The notes: a model not told the origin generated them from the sequence alone. Shown: positions 46,527 to 55,407, counted from the first letter of the stretch. The stretch is 64,000 nucleotides of DNA from Parashewanella sp965200795 (GCA_965200795.1 CBDAVB010000001.1:228433-292432), one strand, 5' to 3'. A program made the numbers and translations.

Positions 46527-48188
46527 ATGATGAACAAGTTAACTTCAGCTGACTTTCTCGGCACTTTAAACACTCATGACGTTGATAATCAGCCTTTATG
46601 GCCGGCAAAAAACTTATTTGCGGCTGATGAGCCGTTACAGTATTGGTTAACAAAATTTAACGCAAGCCGGGGCGCCGAAAGCTTAACGGCTCACGGCGCG
46701 TTTTACGGAAAAGAGGGCAGGGAGCTCGGTGATTTAGCCAACCGGTTTCCGCCTGAATTTCATCCCCATGATCGTAACGGAAATCGGGTTGATCAGGTTG
46801 AGTTTCATCCCGCTTACCATCAGCTTATGGACTATGCGATTTCCCATTCTCTGCCATCACGCCCGTGGCGTGAAAATAAACAGGGCGCTCATGTGGTTCG
46901 GGCGGCGGCGGAATATTTACACATGCAGGCCGATGCCGGCTCCGGCTGCCCGTTGACCATGACATTCGCCGCTGTTGCCGCCATAAAACATAGCCCGAAA
47001 GTAGCGCAAGAGTGGCTGCCAAAGTTATTAGCGGATCACTATGACGGACAGGATAAACCGTATTTCGAGAAACAAGGCGTAACCGTCGGGATGGCGATGA
47101 CAGAAAAGCAGGGGGGGTCAGATGTCAGGGCGAATACCACTTTCGCCGAGCCGTTAGCGGAAGGGGGAAATGGCGAAGCTTATCATTTAGTGGGTCACAA
47201 GTGGTTCTGCTCCGCGCCTATGTCAGACGGCTTTTTGGTTTTGGCGCAGGCACAAGGCGGCTTGTCCTGCTTCTTGATGCCGAGGTGGACGCCGGACGGC
47301 GTGAAAAATAATTTTCAAATTCAGCGTCTTAAAAACAAACTGGGCAATCATTCTAACGCCTCGTCGGAAATTGAATTCAGAGGCGCCTTTGCGTGGCTGG
47401 TGGGCGAAGAAGGGCGCGGTGTCCGAACCATTATTGATATGGTTTCGCTTACCCGCTTTGACTGTATGATCGGCTCATCAGCCTTGATGCGCAGCGCTCT
47501 GTCTTACGCGCTGAACTTTACCTCACAGCGTGAGGCGTTCGGGAAAAAACTAACCGAACATCCGCTGATGAAAAATGTGTTAGCCGATCTCGCCCTAGAA
47601 TCAGAAGCCGCTCTGGCTTTATCAATGCGAGTCGCGCATTCGCTGGAAAATCAAGAAAAAGCGGCGCAGCGGCACTTTACTCGTATAGTGACAGCCATTG
47701 GTAAATATTGGATTTGTAAACGCGCGCCGCATTTCATTTATGAGGCGATGGAATGTATCGGCGGGCTGGGTTATGTCGAGGATAATTATTTACCCCGCCT
47801 TTATCGTGAGGCGCCCGTGAACGCCATTTGGGAGGGGGCGGGCAATGTGCAGTGTCTCGACATTATGAGAGTTATGATTAAAGAGCCGGATGCCCTAAAT
47901 ACCTTAATGAATGAGTTAAATAGTGTTAAGGGAAAAAATGTTAATTACGATAAACTGCTGGCGGGGATCAATACTGAACTCAAGATTAAAGATAATATGG
48001 AGTTCAGATTACGCGTCATGGTGGATATGCTGGCGAAAGCCGTAATCGCGGCGACGTTATTAAAGTTCGGTGAGCCGGCGACCGCCCGGGTTTATTGTGA
48101 CGAGAAGCTTGAGAAAAACGGGGATAATCTAGGAACGCTGTCAGGTTCTGAATCAATCGATTTTTTGATAGCGCGTTCGATGCTCTGA
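46527..48188 (+). CDS. aidB: AidB-like acyl-CoA dehydrogenase family protein
   Basis: 553 aa, slightly longer than E. coli AidB (541). The N-terminal layout typical of AidB is present (NQPLWPAKNLFAADEPLQ, ASRGAESL). The FAD-contacting motif is GMAMTEKQGGSDVRANTT, followed by HKWFCSAPMSDGFLVLAQ. The C-terminal helical domain ends in IYEAMECIGGLGYVEDN and NAIWEGAGNVQCLDIMRV, where the Glu of WEG is the acyl-CoA dehydrogenase catalytic position. In E. coli AidB is part of the adaptive response to alkylating agents and binds DNA with little dehydrogenase activity. Start ATG 46527 (or 46530) follows AAGG. Monocistronic, convergent with the following minus-strand gene. Confidence 0.88.
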   Translation: MMNKLTSADFLGTLNTHDVDNQPLWPAKNLFAADEPLQYWLTKFNASRGAESLTAHGAFYGKEGRELGDLANRFPPEFHPHDRNGNRVDQVEFHPAYHQLMDYAISHSLPSRPWRENKQGAHVVRAAAEYLHMQADAGSGCPLTMTFAAVAAIKHSPKVAQEWLPKLLADHYDGQDKPYFEKQGVTVGMAMTEKQGGSDVRANTTFAEPLAEGGNGEAYHLVGHKWFCSAPMSDGFLVLAQAQGGLSCFLMPRWTPDGVKNNFQIQRLKNKLGNHSNASSEIEFRGAFAWLVGEEGRGVRTIIDMVSLTRFDCMIGSSALMRSALSYALNFTSQREAFGKKLTEHPLMKNVLADLALESEAALALSMRVAHSLENQEKAAQRHFTRIVTAIGKYWICKRAPHFIYEAMECIGGLGYVEDNYLPRLYREAPVNAIWEGAGNVQCLDIMRVMIKEPDALNTLMNELNSVKGKNVNYDKLLAGINTELKIKDNMEFRLRVMVDMLAKAVIAATLLKFGEPATARVYCDEKLEKNGDNLGTLSGSESIDFLIARSML

Positions 48189-48202
48189 TGATTCTCGGCG
48201 GC

Positions 48203-51200
48203 TTAATCAAAAGCGTCCCATTTTATTATTTCATGCAGATGTAAGTCTGGCTGAAGCGGGGCGATTAAAGGGTTGGTTAAAAACCGCGTTACCTGAGTTC
48301 TGTAGTCAGCCTTGATTAATTTTTCAGTCAGATTTGCTATCGTTTTTTTACCCTCCGGATCCTTTGTTAGCTGAAACAGTATCCCTTTTCGAAAAGGCTT
48401 AAGCGCGTCGTTTAATTCCTTGTTTTGAAAATACGCATCTGTAATCTCTTTCTGTTTATCTCTGACAATAAGGCGTTGTTGTTCAAATTTACTTCTGAAC
48501 CGCGGTGAAACGGACACTAAGACAGACATGAGCATTGCGTATTCATCCTTAGCTTTAAGGTTAACCGGTGTCATTTTTTTCCCTGGTTTTCTTATGAAAA
48601 TATGTTCAAGAGTGCAGTAACCGGGTGTTCCTGATGTGGGGTATATCATTCCGCAAAGTGTTATATCTTTGGTGTGCGCGTGTTGCGTACAACATAACTC
48701 ATCCATATCTATAAATTTTAGTTGTGGTTGCGCGAGCCGGTGTATCACTCCGTTCTCGTTAGTCACTTTTTCGATGAAAACGAAATTATCGGTCTTAATA
48801 TCTCCGATAAAATACTTTAATTTATGCATGTTCATAAGGTCACGGCAAGGTGTCTCAAAAATACGCAGAGGCATTCTGGCGTCATTTTCACTCAGTAAGT
48901 TGTGTAAACACTCTCCGCCTCTGGCCGCGACGACGACACCATCGTGCGGCTGGATACCCAATAAGCCCGGGCTGACGCTTTTAAGATTGATATTCCGCTC
49001 CTTAGCGCTGCTTTGTAAACGAGCCAGTAACCCTCTGTTTATCGCATAATCAGCTTGCCGCATGCGAGCGAGTTTTAAGTCTACTTTCGCCTTAAAAGTG
49101 AGTGACTGGTGATCGGCCATAACTAATTTTTTATGGCTTCCGAACATCCGCTTTTGCTCCGCTCGGCTCGGTTCCCGCGACGTTTCAGGGATTGTCGGTG
49201 ATAACTTTCTTACATCATAATAATATTTATAAGGTAAGCCTTGCTGTCTTTTTTTCTCATTGATTAACACACAAATTGCTCTCGGCTTTTCCTGCGGATC
49301 GCTCTTAGATACAGAAGCTGACTTTTCCGTTTCCGTTCGTATTGTTTTTTGACGGGCGTCATGAACTGACTTCAGTGCGCAGTCACTGTATTTATGCTCT
49401 TGAATCCGGAATAAAATCCTTGCCGCTTTTTTTGTATGGTATTTTTTTTCAGCCAGTGGTAAGGCTCCTGACGCGATTTGTGACAACTCCGCCGGCGGAT
49501 TGGATGGCGGGATCTGATTAAGATGCTTCAGGGAGTTTAATAGTTCTGACCTGGTCTTATGCCAGTTTTCCTGATCAATCTGTTTAAACTCAAGTTGCGT
49601 AATGACTTGATTTAATTTCCGCTCAGAGTCAATTTCTGTCATCTGAATAAGCAAAGTCAGACAGCAGGAGTGCGCACAGAGTTTATTGATACATTTTATG
49701 ATATCTTCAGGAGATCTCCTGAGAAGCTGATCCGCGATAGCTTTTATGTCTAAATGGGTAAATAGATCAATACTTCTGGCGGCATTAAATTCAAGTAAAA
49801 GTTCGATTTCATTTTTAGTTTCAGAGGCCTGTAACCAAAACGTTACTTGCCGGCGGCATTGAAAGTCCACCCATAAATGAAGCTGATCAGGTTTTAACCG
49901 GTGCGCCACGTTTTGCCACCGGTCATGGCAGAGCCCGCGATTAAGCTGCATGATCACTTGAGGCTCCAGCTGAGTGATAACCGATGATTCCCGGCAAATA
50001 AATGTTTCTATGCCGGCCGGCGGCATAAGCCGGACTAAGATCTGCTTATTCTCCGCGCGAAGCCGGCTATGACATAATAAACGCTCAATTTCAGGTAAAC
50101 GGGCTGACCGCTCAGAATATAACAGCTTTAACGACCCCGGCGGTAACGTGTTCAGGACAGCTGTAAATTTATCGGCATCTGTTTCAGGCGAGCCCGGCAA
50201 TAGTGCCGTTAAGGTTTTAAGATGTTGATTATGACTCATCAAAGATAAAAATAGCTTTTTTGAGCTTAAAGGTAATTGTCCGGCTAACGCGATAAGATGC
50301 TCCGGCTTGGTGTTATTTATCAGCATCCTCTTTATCGGGGGAGAAAGCGGAGAATTAAGATACTTTTCCGTCACCGCAAGAAATTGATCAAAGTTACTCA
50401 CAGCTTCCCTTAAGTAAATTCCTTCTGCAAAATTACTTTGCAGCGTTTCAGTTAAATGGGCGAACAGCGGGTTGAGCGCGGGCAGGGGAAGGTGTCGCGC
50501 CAGAAACCGGATAGCGTCAAAGTCTATTTGTGTTTGTTTATTTGCGAGCCGAAAAAGGTACCGCTGTTTAATCGCGGGCGAAAACGGAGCGTGGAGAAAA
50601 GTCAAAATGTCGTTTAACCCTTGTTTAACAAGCGTTGAGGGGATCAGACTTTCAACGGTAGAGTTTATGGTCTCAGGAGGCATTTGATTGAAAATCTGAC
50701 AAAACCGGCGGCCCGCATCTTCCGGCATGTATTGAATTAGCCTGAATACATTGATTTCTTCCCGGCAGACGAGCATCGACATCAAAGCTCGCTTTTCATA
50801 ATCTGAATCGGCATTTTTTAAAAAGCGGGGAAATAGCTCATTTATAAACAAACCGTTTTCATCATTGAGTAACTCAAGTAATTTGAGTTCTGACAACCTT
50901 ATTAATAACAACCCCGTAAGTTCATAATTGTTTTTTGATGTTTCAATAAGCCGTGTTGATATTAATTTTCGTGAGTGAGCACTCGTTAGAGCCGTATTGT
51001 AATCTTGTATCAGAAGAGTAATAAGCTCAATCCGGCGCTCTTGCGAAAGAGATAAGAGCAGTTCGGTAAAATAATTGAGCTTTTTCTCGCGGCAACCTAA
51101 GCTATCAATTAAACTGACAAGTTGTCTGTCATTGAGTTTTTCAATTGTATTTATCTGGTATTCTGCGGGAAAATCAGCTGAAGTCAGGCTGTGAATCTTC

Positions 51201-51460
51201 ACATTAATTGGTGTCGACTCATAAACCAGGACAGACGTAAACAGGCTTCGCATTTCCGTTTCGGGAAACTGAGCGGTGAAGAAATTTGTCAGCCACTGAT
51301 TAGACCAAAATAATGCGTTTTGTCTGAATCTGATTGTGTCCCCTCTGAATTGAACTTGGTACTTATTTAACACGGAAAAAATTTTACTGTTTTTTTCCGG
51401 CGAAACCGTCTCTGAAAAGCCTGAGCCGGCGTGAACTGTTGTTGAAGCGTTAGCTTTCAT
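48203..51460 (-). CDS. Alpha-solenoid protein with C-terminal protein-kinase-like domain (2)
   Basis: 1085 aa, paralogue of the 42668 gene in architecture. The N-terminal module is YQVQFRGDTIRFRQ (about 34-47). Helical repeats fill about 60-640. The kinase-like domain occupies the last 300 residues: GSHKKLV and LTFKAKVDLK as possible N-lobe strands, IGDIKTDN with Asp887 and Asn892 as the catalytic loop, FIDMDEL with Asp918 for DFG, then SGTPGYCTLEH matching GTxxYxxPE with Glu952. The Arg of HRD is Gly, as in non-RD kinases. Shared C-terminus with the other kinase: QVTRFLTNP and EIIKWD. No signal peptide. A PR-A half element is 18 bp upstream of the start. Substrate unknown; host signalling interference is a guess. 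Confidence 0.8.
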   Translation of the reverse strand: MKANASTTVHAGSGFSETVSPEKNSKIFSVLNKYQVQFRGDTIRFRQNALFWSNQWLTNFFTAQFPETEMRSLFTSVLVYESTPINVKIHSLTSADFPAEYQINTIEKLNDRQLVSLIDSLGCREKKLNYFTELLLSLSQERRIELITLLIQDYNTALTSAHSRKLISTRLIETSKNNYELTGLLLIRLSELKLLELLNDENGLFINELFPRFLKNADSDYEKRALMSMLVCREEINVFRLIQYMPEDAGRRFCQIFNQMPPETINSTVESLIPSTLVKQGLNDILTFLHAPFSPAIKQRYLFRLANKQTQIDFDAIRFLARHLPLPALNPLFAHLTETLQSNFAEGIYLREAVSNFDQFLAVTEKYLNSPLSPPIKRMLINNTKPEHLIALAGQLPLSSKKLFLSLMSHNQHLKTLTALLPGSPETDADKFTAVLNTLPPGSLKLLYSERSARLPEIERLLCHSRLRAENKQILVRLMPPAGIETFICRESSVITQLEPQVIMQLNRGLCHDRWQNVAHRLKPDQLHLWVDFQCRRQVTFWLQASETKNEIELLLEFNAARSIDLFTHLDIKAIADQLLRRSPEDIIKCINKLCAHSCCLTLLIQMTEIDSERKLNQVITQLEFKQIDQENWHKTRSELLNSLKHLNQIPPSNPPAELSQIASGALPLAEKKYHTKKAARILFRIQEHKYSDCALKSVHDARQKTIRTETEKSASVSKSDPQEKPRAICVLINEKKRQQGLPYKYYYDVRKLSPTIPETSREPSRAEQKRMFGSHKKLVMADHQSLTFKAKVDLKLARMRQADYAINRGLLARLQSSAKERNINLKSVSPGLLGIQPHDGVVVAARGGECLHNLLSENDARMPLRIFETPCRDLMNMHKLKYFIGDIKTDNFVFIEKVTNENGVIHRLAQPQLKFIDMDELCCTQHAHTKDITLCGMIYPTSGTPGYCTLEHIFIRKPGKKMTPVNLKAKDEYAMLMSVLVSVSPRFRSKFEQQRLIVRDKQKEITDAYFQNKELNDALKPFRKGILFQLTKDPEGKKTIANLTEKLIKADYRTQVTRFLTNPLIAPLQPDLHLHEIIKWDAFD

Positions 51461-51478
51461 TTTTTGATGTACCTTGGC

Positions 51479-51564
51479 GTCAAGTATTCTTCCGGTGTCA
51501 AGAGTAACGCCGTAGAATGCTTAAGAGGCGTCAGAAAAGTGAAAAAACTTATAGTTGGGCACTT
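51479..51564. repeat. PR-A element, right-half copy
   Basis: CAAGAGTAACGCCGTAGAAT, GCTTAAGAGGCGTCAGAAAA, then AAAAAACTTATAGTTGGGCA ending CTT. The left arm is absent. Confidence 0.65.
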
Positions 51565-51648
51565 ATTAATTTATTATCAGAGGTATTATCGTTACATTCA
51601 ATCAAGATGAATGAAATTTAATTTGTCCTCCGCCCGCGGCGTAATTTA

Positions 51649-51830
51649 GAAACTGTCCCGAAATAGCTTCCCGATTTGTTGAGCGTAATCCTTTGGGCTG
51701 TGTTTATTTTTGCGTTCTTTCAATAAAGAGTTACGGCGTTGTCGAAAGCTTATGCAGAAACGAAGTACGACAGTTTTATATATCGGTAATGACTACACCT
51801 CGCTTTCTCCGCCTTGTCAGTAGATGACGA
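51649..51830. repeat. PR-C element, copy with one terminus
   Basis: GAAACTGTCCCGAAATAGCT followed by TCCCGATTTGTTGAGCG. The interior CCTTTGGGCTGTGTTTATTT and CGAAGTACGACAGTTTTATA is the reverse of the 9133 copy. Confidence 0.65.
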
Positions 51831-51992
51831 TAAGTTTCTTCTCTTTTCATGATAACGCTCGGTCATAATACAAAAGAACTTAAAGGCACTATGATCTAAA
51901 GTGAAATTTTATGAGCTGCCGCAAGGTTTTTGAGAATTTTGTGAGTTAAAAACTTTTAAGTCGACTACTTACACCTAATCTCAGGTTTGCAA

Positions 51993-54900
51993 ATGGTATT
52001 TAGACCACCCCGGATTAGTTCAGCAAATCAAGTTTGTAAAAATAAAACTGGCCAACCTACTGATTATTCCCCCCTGAAAAAAGATATTTACTCTGGAGCT
52101 CGTTCCGGAAAAACGTATAAAGTAAGGGTTTCAGAAAATAATTTGACCAGAGCTTTTCACAATCAAACTCAGAGGCTTGCTGACTATAAAAGTGTTAAAG
52201 TGTCAAAACCTTTACCCTGTTATCATGAGTCGGAGGGCATAAAATATCAGCAACGGCGAAGAAAAACGAACACATCTTACGAAGATTTCGAAATATTCAC
52301 AAAATCATTTCTCGAACATTCTGAGCAAAGAAAAGTATATTATTTATTTCTGAATTACGATATTAAACAAATTATAGACCGTTTTGAATCTAATCTTAGT
52401 GATGACAATGTCCTTAGGGTATTAACTTCGAATATTAACAAATCCGGCAATAACGGTTTGCCCGTTGTTGCCGGTTGTCTTATTTGCTACGCCCTGCATA
52501 AAAAAATTCCAATAACTGAGATTCATCTGAACGCGTGCATAACGGCCTACGGTAACGCGGCCCGTTTCGACACTGAGGGTAAGTGGATAAAGAAAGTTGA
52601 AGAGGTGGAGGCATTATTTGCTGAACTAAAGCTGAAACATGACATCACCACCTTTAGCGCCCTCATAACGGCCTACGGTAATGCGGCCCGCTGCGACACC
52701 GAATGTAAGTGGATAAAAAAAGTTGAAAAGTTGGAGGTGTCATTGTTTGAACGAGGGTTAAAGGAGGACGTCATCTTCCTGACCGCGCTCATAAAGGCTT
52801 ACGGTAACGCGGCCCGTCACGACACTGAGGGTAAGTGGATAAAAAAAGTTGAAGAGTTAGAGGCAATATTGCGTGAAAAAGGGCTGATAAAGAACGTCAT
52901 CACCTTGAGCGCGCTCGTAACGGCTTACGGTAATGCGACCCGTTACGACACTAAAGATAAATGGGTAAAGAAACTTGAAGAGATGGAGGTATTATTTAAT
53001 AAACTAAAGCTGAAACATAACGTCGCCAGCTTAAGCGCTCTCATCACGGCTTACGGTAACGCGGCCTGCCAGGACAATGAAGGTAAGTGGATAAAGAAAG
53101 TTGAAGAGATGGAGGTATTATTGCGTGAACAAGGGCTAATACAGGACGTCATTAGCTTTAACGTACTTATAACGGCCTACGGTAACGCGGCTCGTCACGA
53201 TATTGAGGGTAAGTGGATAAAGAAAGTTGAAAAGATGGAGGCATTATTGCGTGAACAAGGGTTAATACATGACATTATTATCCTGAGGGCACTCATAACG
53301 GCCTACGGTAACGCGGCCCGTCACGATACTGAAGGTAAGTGGATAAAGAAAGTTGAGGAGATTGAGGCATTGCTTACTGAGCCGCAGCTAAAACAGAACG
53401 TCGCCACCTTTAGCGCGCTCATAACCGCCTACGGAAACGCGGCCCGTCACGGCACTGATGATAAGTGGATAAAGAAAGTTGAACAGATGGAGGTATTATT
53501 GCGTAAGCGAAGGCTGATACAGAACGTTATCATCTTGAAGGCACTCATAACCGCCTACGGAAACGCGGCCCGTCACGGCACTGAGGATAAGTGGATAAAG
53601 AAAGTCGAAGCACTGGAGGCACTATTACGTGAACGAGGGCTAATACAGAACGTCATCATCTTAAGGGCACTTATAACGGCCTACGGTAATGCGGTTTGCC
53701 AAGACACTGAAGGGGTATGGGTAAAGAAAGTTGAAGAAATGGAGGCATTGCGTGAACGAGGGCAAATACTTGACGTCGTCACCTTAAGCGCTGTCATAAC
53801 GGCCTACGGTAACGCGGCCCGTTACGACATTGAAGGTAAGTGGATAAAGAAAGTTGAAGAGGTGGAAGCATTATTGCGTGAACGGGATCTAATACACGGC
53901 GTTATGATCTTGAGCGTACTCATAACGGCCTACGGTAATGGGGCTCGTCAGGACGTTGAAGGTAAATGGGTAAAGAAAGTTGAACAGATGGAGGCATTAT
54001 TGCGCGAACGGGGGGAAATACAGGGCGTCATCACCTTGAGCGCACTCATAACGGCCTACGGTAACGCGGCTCGTCACGATATTAAGGGTAAGTGGATAAA
54101 GAAAGTTGAACAGATGGAGGCATTATTGCGTGAACGAGGGCAAATACTACAGGACGCCATCATCCTGAGCGTACTCATAACGGCCTACGGTAACGCGGTT
54201 CGTCGCGACAATAAAGGCGTGTGGATAAAGAAAGTTGAAGAGATGAAGTCATTATTAAGTGAGCGCGGGCTAATACAGAACGTCATGATCTTGAGTTCGC
54301 TCATAACGGCCTACGGTAACGCGGTTTGTCACGACACTGAAGGTGTATGGATAAACAAAATTGTAGAGATGGAGGCATTATTGCGTGAACAAAGGCAAAT
54401 AAAAGACGTCATCACCTTAAGCGTACTCATAACGGCCTACGGTAACGCGGCCCGTCACGATACTGAAGGTAAGTGGATAAAGAAAGTTGAAGAGATGGAG
54501 GCGTCATTACGTAAACGAGGGCTGACACAGGACGTCATCATCTTGAGCGCGCTCATAACGGCCTACGGTAACGCGGCTCGTCACGACTCTGAAGATAAGT
54601 GGATGAAGAAAGTTGAAGAGGTGGAGGCATTATTGCGTGAGCGAGGGCTGATACAGAACGTCACCGCCTTAAGCGCGCGAATAACGGCCTATATTAGTGC
54701 GGCATCATTTGGTTCAATAAGAAAAAACAAAGATACAGAATATTTAGCTAGTGCTTTTTCACTTTTAGACGATCTTGTAAAACAAGGCGCTCTGAGTCAT
54801 AAGCTCGGAAAGACAGAATTTAACGCGAAACTTAATTGTATGACTGTTGATTTTCATCATTCTGTATTAACAGGAAAAAATGGTAATGTGAACGTAGATG

Positions 54901-55118
54901 AAATTATTACTGCCGATGTTGCTGTCGCTATTTTATTGAAGCATTTAGATGACATAACAAAGGGAGGTAAAATTAACAGGTTAACATTAATTACAGGACA
55001 CAGACACGGGACCAGCTACCGCACCGCGATAGGGAAAACACTTGAGAGACACAAAAAGGTTGCCGAATATGAAGTCGACAGACAGAATGAAGGTGTGATT
55101 ACCGTTTTGTTATTATAA
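51993..55118 (+). CDS. PPR-like protein of 17 regular 42-residue repeats with C-terminal SMR-like domain (4)
   Basis: 1041 aa from ATG 51993 (CAGG seven bases upstream; a TTG at 51987 lies too close to it). Residues 1-180 are basic and of unknown fold. Residues 183-896 are 17 repeats of 42 residues, consensus LSALITAYGNAARHDTEGKW then IKKVEEMEALLRERGLIQDV. This equals the 35-residue PPR motif with a 7-residue insertion (HDTEGKW-like) between helices A and B. A degenerate 18th repeat follows. The final 90 residues are SMR-like: TVDFHHSVL at 952-960, a helix AVAILLKHLDDI, then LITGHRHGTSYRTAI and a closing strand after NEG. Expected to bind RNA in a modular way and perhaps cleave it; target unknown. 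Immediately followed by a PR-A element. Confidence 0.82.
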   Translation: MVFRPPRISSANQVCKNKTGQPTDYSPLKKDIYSGARSGKTYKVRVSENNLTRAFHNQTQRLADYKSVKVSKPLPCYHESEGIKYQQRRRKTNTSYEDFEIFTKSFLEHSEQRKVYYLFLNYDIKQIIDRFESNLSDDNVLRVLTSNINKSGNNGLPVVAGCLICYALHKKIPITEIHLNACITAYGNAARFDTEGKWIKKVEEVEALFAELKLKHDITTFSALITAYGNAARCDTECKWIKKVEKLEVSLFERGLKEDVIFLTALIKAYGNAARHDTEGKWIKKVEELEAILREKGLIKNVITLSALVTAYGNATRYDTKDKWVKKLEEMEVLFNKLKLKHNVASLSALITAYGNAACQDNEGKWIKKVEEMEVLLREQGLIQDVISFNVLITAYGNAARHDIEGKWIKKVEKMEALLREQGLIHDIIILRALITAYGNAARHDTEGKWIKKVEEIEALLTEPQLKQNVATFSALITAYGNAARHGTDDKWIKKVEQMEVLLRKRRLIQNVIILKALITAYGNAARHGTEDKWIKKVEALEALLRERGLIQNVIILRALITAYGNAVCQDTEGVWVKKVEEMEALRERGQILDVVTLSAVITAYGNAARYDIEGKWIKKVEEVEALLRERDLIHGVMILSVLITAYGNGARQDVEGKWVKKVEQMEALLRERGEIQGVITLSALITAYGNAARHDIKGKWIKKVEQMEALLRERGQILQDAIILSVLITAYGNAVRRDNKGVWIKKVEEMKSLLSERGLIQNVMILSSLITAYGNAVCHDTEGVWINKIVEMEALLREQRQIKDVITLSVLITAYGNAARHDTEGKWIKKVEEMEASLRKRGLTQDVIILSALITAYGNAARHDSEDKWMKKVEEVEALLRERGLIQNVTALSARITAYISAASFGSIRKNKDTEYLASAFSLLDDLVKQGALSHKLGKTEFNAKLNCMTVDFHHSVLTGKNGNVNVDEIITADVAVAILLKHLDDITKGGKINRLTLITGHRHGTSYRTAIGKTLERHKKVAEYEVDRQNEGVITVLLL
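52539..54680 (+). repeat. Seventeen tandem 126-bp in-frame repeats
   Basis: ATAACGGCCTACGGTAACGC begins the array at 52539 and the counterpart of unit 18 begins at 54681, exactly 17 x 126 bp later. One unit lacks a codon and another has an extra codon, which cancel out. Confidence 0.93.
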
Positions 55119-55273
55119 CTGGCGATAAGTTTCTTCAGAATTTTGGTGTTCAGATTAAGCACTCTACGGCGTTACTCTTGCCTGAAATACTGCCGGTATT
55201 ACTTCGCAGAAGCGCCTTGCGGAGCACTTGACCTGAAGGCCAAAAATATCGAAAAACTTATAGTCAGTTGCTT
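55117..55273. repeat. PR-A element (copy 4), abutting the PPR stop codon
   Basis: Left AACTGGCGATAAGTTTCTTC, right GAAAAACTTATAGTCAGTTG then CTT. The interior GCACTCTACGGCGTTACTCT is the reverse of copy 1. It begins at the TAA stop (55116-55118) of the PPR gene. Confidence 0.7.
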
Positions 55274-55407
55274 AAAGCCTTGGCTGATTAATACATAAAT
55301 TCGAAAATCCGATAAACGTGAATTGACTTTGCCTGTTTAAAATGACAGGGTTAATAAAAAATAAAACCGATATAGATTGGCCGCGGTCAATCCTAAAAAT
55401 AACAATA

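Larger units (their letters stand above)
51461..51992. other. 530-bp divergent gap with PR-A and PR-C elements
   Basis: Two repeat elements (51479-51564 and 51649-51830) occupy half of it. The rest, 51830-51992, includes AAGTTTCTTC and TTAAGTCGACTACTT, which look like degenerate PR element ends. Promoters of both flanking large genes are expected here. Confidence 0.5.

Noticed and set aside
52539..54680. Regular 126-bp repeats resembling a CRISPR or satellite array
   Set aside because: They are continuous in-frame coding repeats of a PPR-like protein with variation concentrated at code positions, and there are no unique spacers.
55342..55407. Upstream start giving Cas1 22 extra residues
   Set aside because: The family alignment begins at MENILTIDLKAILHSKRAN, and this start puts the catalytic Glu at position 190 as in characterised I-F Cas1.
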